36,809 bases of DNA from Zancudomyces culisetae (lineage: Eukaryota > Kickxellomycota > Harpellomycetes > Harpellales > Legeriomycetaceae). Position 1 is the first letter of the stretch. Each line of letters opens with the position of its first letter. Positions 28,986 to 36,809 of the stretch are shown here, piece after piece. The notes under the pieces were generated by a model. It saw nothing but the letters and a program-made list of their open reading frames with translations, had not been told where the DNA came from and ran no database searches. Position numbers and translations under genes: made by a program. The DNA is taken from positions 1 to 36,809 of the forward strand of contig LSSK01000783.1 in NCBI GenBank assembly GCA_001969505.1, given 5' to 3'.

Positions 28986-31916
28986 GATGTAAAGGTGTTG
29001 TCCTGATATCGATCCTTGGGAATGGAAATAAAGCCGCCCTGCGCTAAAACTTAAATAAAGCTATATACCGTACTGTTATAAAAGTACAAAGTAGATTAAA
29101 GCAAATAACCTTAAAATCCCCTTCACAATCCTATCTAATCTGCGCGTTTCATATTTTTCAATCACAGTTCTAGCAGGGGGGAGGGGAAGGAGGAGGAGGG
29201 GATTTTTGTGCGCGATTTTAAAGTATAAAGCCGAAAATACCGTTGGATCACATCAGCTTTTCTCCCTTTGTTCTGGCTCCAAATCTAACAGACCTTGCTC
29301 TTGTTTTTTCTTTTTTCTTGTAATTTATACCCCCTGATAATTTGTTGCAACATTATTGGTTCACTTTATTTCAATTATTTAAAAAAAAATTTTTCTTAGC
29401 TGATAGCTGAATTATCTAAAATAATAAATTTTGCTAAACTAACCTGATAGGTTGTGTGAAAACGGGTGTTAGCAAATAAATTTGAAGTAAAAAACAGATG
29501 CTCTTCTTTTTAATTTGTAATCCACTTTTTTTTTTGCAAGGTAGGTTTATCAAATAGGATAATTTCGAATCAAGAAAGAAACTATTCTCTTATCCGAAAA
29601 TTTTGGTGTAACAACAATCTCTCAAATGTTGAATATCAAAATTACGAAAGCTTAGGCGCGGCACTTTGCTTAGAAGAGTAAAAAGAATTACATGCATCCC
29701 CATGCCCATGCCCATGTCCATTCCTGTTCTAATTTTATCTCGTTAATAAAATCTATAAAAATGGTTCCCTTTCAGAATGCCTGTCCCCTTCAGAGATCGG
29801 ATGTATTTTTTTTAGAAAAGACTATAACTCAGGGAAAGGTAGAGGGCAAACATCGCTCTCCATTTACATGTCTATGTGGTAGTTTGTATATACTTCAGAA
29901 ATGCAAATTGTGGAATATTTTTGCCCTGCCACATGTTTAGTTATGAAAAGGCGGATTTTTCTAGCAACAAGTACCAAAACAAAATGGAAATAATTGTGAA
30001 TTTCCTTCCCCTTACTAGCAGAAACATGATAAGTTGAGCGAGTGTACAGGGAAAAACTGGATTGCTACCAATTTTAGGTATTGAAACCGAATTTTTAATA
30101 CCAAAATTGGCAGCCATTTTAAAATCTGAAAATGAGATGTTATATGATAAATGAGGGATGTTATCCTACATTCATTCACAATTATCTTTGACCATTCGTT
30201 ACACTAAGCAGCCCTTATAAGTACCTGGTCAAAATACTGTAGATTAAATCTCCCAAAAGATACGCTTGCCTAAAATGTACCCAAGTTGAATAAATGAGCA
30301 CTTAAGTAATATGAAGAGCAGAATTGGGATTATATGTTTTGATTTTGACCATTCCGATTTGTTCGTTTTGCACTAAAAGATTTATGTGTATCTCTACTAC
30401 ATGCATGTACTCGTCTTGGTTTTTACTTGGAGGAATTTTTTTTCGGAAAAAATGCCAGTGTGATGTATGTGCCGAGTATGTAGCAGGGCTTTCGTCACCA
30501 TCATTATCATCTTAAACAACCTTTATTTACTTTTTAAATTTTTGAGATAGCATCGTTTATTGTTTGCTTCTGACAGGTATATTCAGAGACAGGAAAATAG
30601 TAATATTTTCACGATTTATCAAAAATTTCCAACTTTTGCAGAATAGATAGATGAGATGCTTATTGGTGTAAAAATTTTGTTGGCTCTTCAACTTAAGCAG
30701 AGGTAGTAACACAGAATGAAAAAATAATCTTGCATTATCCTTGTGTAATTTAAACAGATAAAACCAGCATGTTAAATCCCAGATAATGAACATTTTGGCA
30801 AAAGCACTGTGAATTGTATCACAATCCGCCTTTGTACAACAGAAATAAGAAGGTAGATCCGATCTGGACATGCTTTTTCTACATTTTTAGATGTCACTGT
30901 TGGTGCATTTTTTCCTGTAGAAGCCATCGCTTTTGGTATGATACCCAAAAACACACAAAAGTCAAGTTAATTAAGATGCAAATATTGCTTCTCCCAAAGT
31001 ATATGAATAGTTAAGGAGAAGATGGACAAGGGTATTGGTGGGTATATTTGATGGTACCAGGGCTCAACTAGCCTATTACCACCTCTCTGTAAAAAAACAA
31101 AAACAAAAACAAACAAAAAATTCGGCTTTGATTGTTTTGTTATTTTAGGTTTAGTTTTCCAACTAAAAATGGCAAGCATTCCAAGTTTGCGATAGGGAGG
31201 AGGAGGTTTATTCATTTTTTTTTCTCTCGATTATAACTGTTGGATAGATGTTACCTTTCTAGTGGGGTGTTTTTAGCCAATTACTTGAGTGAAGGTGCTT
31301 GACCTTATGTAGAGATGGACAAATTTCATTTAATTAAAAACGTACATATTAAAATTTCTATTCGAATAAAGTAAATTAAAAAGTGGATTTGTAATTATAA
31401 ACATAAAACTTTATGCAAAATTTAATATCACATAAAAGGGGAAGATTAAATACTTCATAGAGGCGGCATCTAGGTCTATGGGAGAGTTGCCAATGAAGAA
31501 TTAACTCGGTTATTTTTGAAATTCCACGCATTTAAAAGCTGAAATTGCAGCAAACACTGGAAAGTTAGTAAAAGGTGTTGACTAATTCATGTGAAAAGGC
31601 TCTGATAAAAAGAACATTTAATCCTGCTTTGGAAATCAGCGCTATTAGGTTTTTTTAAGCTAAAGTGGGATTGCATCATCATTTACAATAGATTAAATCA
31701 ATAAGTGTCCGCATACGGCAAGTGAAGAAATAGATTAATATTTAAGGGTGATAAAGTATAGTCGCTGAGCAGTACCTAGGTAATACATTCCTTTGAGTTT
31801 CTAAAAATAATATCTAAAATATTACAGGCTTAAAAGGAAATAGCAGACCCTATTTACAAGCCATAAAAACCTGAAAACAAAATTATTAGCGAATTCTACA
31901 TGTAGGCAAGAAAAAG
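28986..31916. other. Gene-free stretch
   Basis: 2.9 kb. The first few hundred bases are probably the PAQR promoter. A few ORFs of 60-104 codons have no motif. A short CCCATG repeat occurs at about 29697-29720. No RNA gene recognised. Confidence 0.5.
29176..29201. repeat. G-rich tract in the PAQR promoter
   Basis: Runs of 6, 4, 2, 2, 2 and 4 G separated by A. It may form a G-quadruplex on the plus strand and also contains AGGGG, the stress-element core. The PAQR gene is transcribed away from it on the minus strand. Confidence 0.5.
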
Positions 31917-31935
31917 ACCCCTTCGTGAAAGGGGT
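31917..31935. promoter_or_regulatory. Inverted pair of stress-response-like elements
   Basis: ACCCCTT and AAGGGGT form a perfect 7-base inverted repeat around a 5-base spacer. CCCCT/AGGGG is the stress response element bound by Msn2/Msn4-type zinc-finger factors in yeasts. The pair lies 51 bases upstream of a TATA box and about 200 bases upstream of the small cysteine-peptide ORF. Whether this fungus uses such factors is inferred. Confidence 0.5.
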
Positions 31936-31986
31936 AGGAATACTGACATTTGTACATTCACTGTAAAAAAAAACGCTGATAGTTGG

Positions 31987-31994
31987 TATATAAG
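31987..31994 (+). promoter_or_regulatory. TATA box of the small cysteine-peptide gene
   Basis: TATATAAG, followed by an A-rich leader of about 145 bases to the ATG at 32139. Location relative to the stress-like elements and the ORF is what a strongly inducible fungal promoter looks like. Confidence 0.5.
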
Positions 31995-32138
31995 GGCGAA
32001 AAAGTGCTATAGAAGAGGAAGACCCGAGATAAACAATTTTTATTCTTGCTACTAACTATTTGTGTCATTAAACATAAACATAAACGTAATAACAGTATAA
32101 CACAAAGAAAAATTAACTAAAATAAGTACACAGAAAAT

Positions 32139-32237
32139 ATGTCTACAGAACTTTTCACCAACGGAAAACTCTCATCTTGTGACCGAGAGTGCACCTGTCC
32201 TGTGTGTTCATCAAGAGGAAGAAATGGACAGAATTAG
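32139..32237 (+). CDS. 32-residue cysteine-cluster peptide, metallothionein-like candidate
   Basis: A 33-codon ORF with start context AAAATATGTCT. The peptide has four cysteines at 14, 18, 20 and 23 in a CDRECTCPVC cluster (CxxxCxCxxC), flanked by Ser/Thr/Gly/Asn. Short cysteine-cluster peptides of 25-60 residues are typical of fungal metallothioneins, which bind copper or zinc in the cytosol; four cysteines is few for that class. Support for a real gene comes from its surroundings: inverted stress-like elements (31917-31935), a TATA box (31987), an A-rich leader and an AU-rich (TATT)6 tract downstream. It is the only gene-like unit in about 8 kb. The reading could also be a first exon. Function is inferred. 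Confidence 0.4.
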   Translation: MSTELFTNGKLSSCDRECTCPVCSSRGRNGQN

Positions 32238-32376
32238 TCATACAGTTATCAGCCATAAAAACCAAGCAAGCACCCTTCATATAGATCAAAGTGTAATTCA
32301 GGGATGATTATCAGTAAAGCAAGGGTACCAGGATTATTGACTTCGCTCATAAAGTGTATTGCAACATACCAGTCTG

Positions 32377-32400
32377 TATTTATTTATTTATTTATTTATT
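32377..32400 (+). repeat. (TATT)6 AU-rich tract, possible mRNA instability element
   Basis: Six perfect TATT units, 140 bases after the stop of the small peptide ORF. On RNA this contains overlapping UAUUUAUU sites, the motif bound by TTP/Cth2-type zinc-finger proteins that trigger mRNA decay. It may equally be a plain microsatellite. Confidence 0.5.
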
Positions 32401-35400
32401 AAAATCTCAAGGAGTAGCATAGAATTGTTTTCTATTTCGATATAACTAGTGTCTTTTATTGAAAATATGGCTATCGTAAATAAAGTAGAATTGAGATGGC
32501 AGCTGTGTTTACAATAAAACAGTTTAAAATCTTACTTCACTATTTTTTGGAGTGAGGTAGGACTGATGATCTCTGTCGATATTAAGAATATTAAAGCCAT
32601 TACTCTCGACACAGTCAATTGTATACATACTGAAGCATTGAGTTGAGAAAACGGGACTATGTCATATACGGCATGCTCAGAAAGAACTTACAATAAAGCA
32701 GGGATAAAAGGCTGAAATGTGTGAGTTGACACCCAGTTGTTGGTAAAATATGCATAATGTGCGCAGTTGTATAAGTATTGATCCATGTCGAAAGTATAGT
32801 AGAGCAAGAAGCAGGGGATGTCCCGATTGAAAGAAAAAACGATGGTTGGCAATTATGTTCAGCCCACCAGATTTGCGAAGAAGTCTTGCTTTACACCAGG
32901 TATTTCTTTGGAAAAGCTTGTACCACATGTGAAAGTGTATTTAATGAGATCGTTAACTTAATCTCATGGTTGTGATTGTGTTTGCTTTTACTAGTTATAC
33001 GTTGTGCAAGCTTTGCTGGAACCTAAAGTTTCTGCTTTTTTTTTTTTGCAAAAAAAAGGTTAACTGGGAATAGCCCAATGATCAAGCAATGAGGTAATGA
33101 GAGTACCCACCAGGAAGAAATCAACCTAAAATGCAGACATTTCAAATGTGCATCTAATAAGTACCCGTAACCATCCCCGCCATTTAAACTACACAAAAAA
33201 ATGATTCTTTGCAATTTATAACAAACATAGCAAATACAAAAAAAACATAAACACATCTTATGCAAATCAGAAAAGAGCATGTTGGGTTACACAGTCAATT
33301 GCCAATCAAACTGTAAATGGGCAAATTGTCGAAATTCATCATCAGAAAAATGCTAAGAGGGAAACTGCTCTGTTGAAACATGTTGTCATTATAGCTTAGA
33401 TATATACAAATATAAGAAAGCCGGGTGGTTGATTTTGTAGAAACACATGGAGTCATCACCCAGTGCAAAAAAATCTGTAGACATTCTATCTAATCGCCTG
33501 AGCATATAGGCTCTTGACAATGGTCAAATTGTGGCTGTAGTATAACTTTATTCTTTATCCAAGAGTGTGTTTGGGCTCACTATGTGTAATATACGATTAT
33601 TACAGAGGGCTAGTAAAATCCACAATAACGGGTAAAGATACAGTTTAGCAAGTTACAAACAAGTAGACGTATTTCAACATATCAAGAAATCAATTCCTCT
33701 ATTTGATTGCGACCCATTAATAAAAAAATCGATACTTGCTGGGAAATCCTAGAAAACCCAATATTTGTGACTCAGCTGATATAAGGACAGCGCTGGGATA
33801 TATGGTCTCATTAATAGCTGTATATAAACATTTTTATTGTAGTGATTCCTTAATACAGATATATTTTCTCGTTTATTTTGCAAAAAAAGGCAGTAAAAAG
33901 CCTCCCTATTTACATTTTGGGAAACCAATGGATTCCCCCCTGCAAATACTCATGATCCTAGCTAACCTAATAATAAATAAAATGGTGATTTGTGAAAAAA
34001 TAACCTGAAACAACCCCTTTTCTATGTTCACTGACTCCAAATATCGCTCATATATGCTTTTTGTAGGAATATCACGGAACCATGTACTTTCACATTGTGT
34101 AAAACAGAAAAAGGATGCCAAAAAGCTTTGAACACAGGTTTAAACATTGCACAAATAATACTCGAATTGTATACATTTGCCCATATAAGTAATATTCATG
34201 AGATAAATACCTAACGAGTTTTTTATTTTTATTACGTCCATTTATTGTTGATTATATCGAGCGAGTTCAACGATAGGATTATTAATAGTTTGTAGGAACT
34301 CATTAATTGTATACAAAACACATGTATATTCATGATACGCTGATCGTGTCTGTAAAAATAAATACATAATCGTAGGCAAATTAACATGCTGTACAACATT
34401 CTCTACAACAAAATATCGTAACACAACCCGGGACACTTTTTTATAACCCAACTAGTGGCTATATGAAGAGTCCAGTAAAACCGAATTAAAAGGCGACGAG
34501 GAGCGATAAATACAGAAAAGTGCAGACACAAGGCGCATAATTCAGCTCTATATACATAAGATGAAATCTGTGTCACAAGTATTTATTAAGCAATACATTT
34601 TTACCAGCTCCAACACAGCTCGTGGTATAAAATCACATATCTTCACTTTCGAAAATTTGTTGAAATATACAGCGCTGATACCATTCACTTTCAAAGATAG
34701 TTGCATTGGCAAAATAAGGTGATTTCTTGGAGGTAAAGCCGAGTTTAGTCGTAATGAAGTTCTTTTATTACTCCAAGATAGTTTAATTTTATTTCAAAAG
34801 CGAAAAGGAAAAGAAAACAATTACATAAAAGTTCCACTAGTATATTTGTGTGATGGGGCGAATGGTGAAAATAGACTGGCATTAGTAATTCAATGTTATT
34901 GAGCCCCAAAGGGTCGCAAAATTGCGGGTCGAAAGCAAAATAGCTTACGATAATTACATAACGCTCCACAACACAAATTATTCATTTAAACTCTTTTGTC
35001 TTTTTCTGGTTCGATGCTGGTTAATCGCGCTAGTTGTAGGCAAAATGCGCAAAGTGTGCAAAACAAGTAGGTTCAAAAACAGCATGCGTATTAACTATTT
35101 CTGCTTCAGTAATACAACTAATATGCAAAAAATGGCGTACTTGGGAGTATAGGCGCAATTAAGCTTATATAATGTGCCATTTGCTAATTAATTTCAATGA
35201 AAAAATAATATACAGGTCTATTAGCATATAACCATTTGGCTACCAATATTAGTTAGCTGGGTGATTAGTGCAATAAATTTATGATGGCGAGGATAAGTAG
35301 GACCAGATTTTGAAATGGTCATGTAATATTTGGAAAAAATATGTACGAGTGAAAGAGCAGGTGTCACCAACTTATTGTCACCAACTTATTGTTACCTCTT

Positions 35401-36809
35401 TATTAGTTACTGGTATTTTCGTAAGTCCCTTTTGACAGAACAAAATTATTAAAATCTACAGGAGAAAGACGAAAGCCATATGTAGCCTAGTTCCCATAAC
35501 TGATTTGCGATCATTTAGTAACCTCATTTTTGTGAGCTAAGCTAGTAGATAAATAATATAGAATCGAGACAAATAAAACACAAGGAAAATGCGTGCATTT
35601 ATATACATCATCTGTTTTTATTTTTACACAAAACCCATAAAATAAGTTGGGATGTGGTTAATTATGCTAGGGTATGGGTTACCACTGGGTATTGTATTCT
35701 TATTTTTGCATTGGTAAAAATACAAGTATACCCGTGTGAGAGCTAAAGAGGTAAGTCTTAAAAAAAGACATGAAAGAATAAGTATGTTCTACATCTACAA
35801 GATGCGGATGCAGCCTCAAAAAGTAATACAGTAAGCTTAAATTTTGTCCATCAAGTATCATATTCTCACAAGGGCTGTTGCCTGAATAACCTTATACCTG
35901 GAAAATGGGACTAAGAGGGGGAGGGTATTAGGAAACTCTCAAGCACCAGGAACGTTCTAAGAACTAGTATGAGCCACACAGTAGCCACAAACATACATAT
36001 CCACTCCAGAGTTGCCATTCACCGTCTCAATACGCAGTGCTGATCGTGGTATTTTGTTAGAATAGTCAAGTGAATTTACCTGGGCTAGGATGGCTTGAAT
36101 TATCGAATAACATTGTGATGCTCTGTCCTACTGGTACTAATTTGGAATCAATAACAAGTAATGGTAATAAAAATATATGTTTCCTACACTGCAAAAAGCA
36201 TCCAAATACCAGTGACGCCGAAAAAACTTTAACGATACTATATAGCAACTTGCTAGTGCTGTAGACATGCCAATTCACGCTTGGTTTTTTGATAAACAGC
36301 GAAGGGCAGAAAAAAGAAACAGAAAAATAGGTTCAAATGGGCCAAGCAGTTAAGAACAGAACACCGCCATTTCATATGAGTATGTGAGGAGTAATACATG
36401 AACTATGTGTATTGTTGTGGTGCGTATATATATGTAATGTCTTGCTCTATAATGTTAGGTTAGCAACGTTTTAATACATATACACTTTAATCGACGACTA
36501 AAGACAGCTATAAAAACTATAGGAGAATGAAAGTTGGTACTACTTATTTTCTCCTATCCCCCCTCTCACCGACTTGCCTTTACCACCCTCCCATTGTTTT
36601 GAGCACCGCCTTCCAATCGTTGAAAACAACTTTTTTTTAGAAATCGCTAATCGATAAGTAGAAATGTATGACTGTACAAGTAGAGAAAGAATGGTTGTAT
36701 CTTTTCTAGCACTGTACAGGTTTGCTAGATTTGGAATAGTTATATATACTCAAAATGCTTGTCGTCTTCCTCTCCGAAATACTGGAAGGTACAGAGAAAA
36801 CAGTTATAT
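32401..36809. other. Gene-free right end
   Basis: 4.4 kb in which I cannot support a gene. Weak items are a 53-codon ORF at 34561-34722, a GTAAGT donor-like site at 35751, a 64-codon ORF at 36070-36264 and a 14-bp tandem duplication at 35362-35389. No telomeric repeats or transposon ends are seen. Confidence 0.5.
35362..35389. repeat. 14-bp tandem duplication
   Basis: TGTCACCAACTTAT occurs twice in direct succession with no mismatch, and a third partial unit starts after it. No gene context. Confidence 0.75.

Noticed and set aside
29692-29940. 82-codon ORF starting with His-Ala repeats
   Set aside because: The repeat comes from a CCCATG microsatellite and the rest shows no domain or conserved pattern.
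32565-32630. TGATGA and CTGA spaced like a C/D snoRNA
   Set aside because: The C-box lacks its leading purine, no terminal stem and no clear rRNA complementarity could be judged by eye.
34561-34722. 53-codon ORF (MKSVSQVFIKQYIF...) followed by a donor-like GGTGATT
   Set aside because: Reads somewhat like protein, but no second exon, no family and no promoter evidence beyond a weak TATA.
35652-35756. Signal-peptide-like start (MWLIMLGYGLPLG) and a GTAAGT donor at 35751
   Set aside because: The two are not in a consistent exon and no downstream coding exon could be joined in frame with confidence.
36070-36264. 64-codon ORF, possible terminal exon
   Set aside because: An acceptor-like TTAG precedes it, but no upstream exon could be supported; the opposite strand is equally open.
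1-36809. Transposons, CRISPR arrays, prophage or bacterial operons
   Set aside because: No transposase, reverse transcriptase, long terminal or spaced direct repeats were seen; genes are fungal with spliceosomal introns.

Overview
The window is AT-rich nuclear DNA from a fungus. Several genes carry GT-AG introns, mostly 70-160 bases long, and the products are conserved eukaryotic proteins: exosome RRP41, U3 snoRNP protein IMP4, mitoribosomal bL17m, SKP1 and the 20S proteasome alpha2 subunit. CTG falls at conserved leucines in IMP4, so the CUG-Ser yeasts are unlikely. A gp91phox-type NADPH oxidase, a trypsin-like protease and a five-intron RRP41 fit a filamentous or early-diverging fungus better than a budding yeast. 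I cannot place it more closely. I saw no transposon, intact tRNA, rRNA or CRISPR array.

Left part (1-9 kb): a membrane-tailed protoglobin (+), RRP41 (+, six exons, the first coding part being only the ATG), a small secreted cysteine-rich protein (-), a secreted trypsin-like protease with a Ser/Thr stalk and hydrophobic C-terminus (-), and an aquaglyceroporin (-). The protoglobin and the small secreted protein share a perfect 23-bp element in the same orientation upstream of their start codons.

Middle (9-20 kb): a gene-poor stretch with one doubtful two-part coding region, then IMP4 (+), which overlaps a degenerate NADPH oxidase (-) tail to tail by four bases. bL17m (+) and a PI-PLC-like protein (-, two exons, with a Gly-Asp repeat) follow.

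Right-middle (20-29 kb): a divergent hexokinase-family protein (+), then SKP1 (+), proteasome alpha2 (-) and a RING-H2 protein (+), three ubiquitin/proteasome genes in about 5 kb. By splicing, the RING gene gains an N-terminal membrane segment. A PAQR/adiponectin-receptor-like gene (-) closes this part. Between alpha2 and the RING gene lies a short tRNA-like structured segment.

Right end (29-36.8 kb): almost 8 kb without a normal-sized gene. Inside it is a complete-looking small transcription unit: an inverted pair of stress-response-like CCCCT/AGGGG sites, a TATA box, an ORF for a 32-residue peptide with a CxxxCxCxxC cluster, and a (TATT)6 AU-rich tract downstream.

The genes do not form one pathway. 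The most unusual items are the oxidase that has lost one whole heme-ligand pair and most of its NADPH motif, the shared promoter element, and the small stress-type cysteine peptide gene. All functional calls rest on motif recognition by eye, without database searches.
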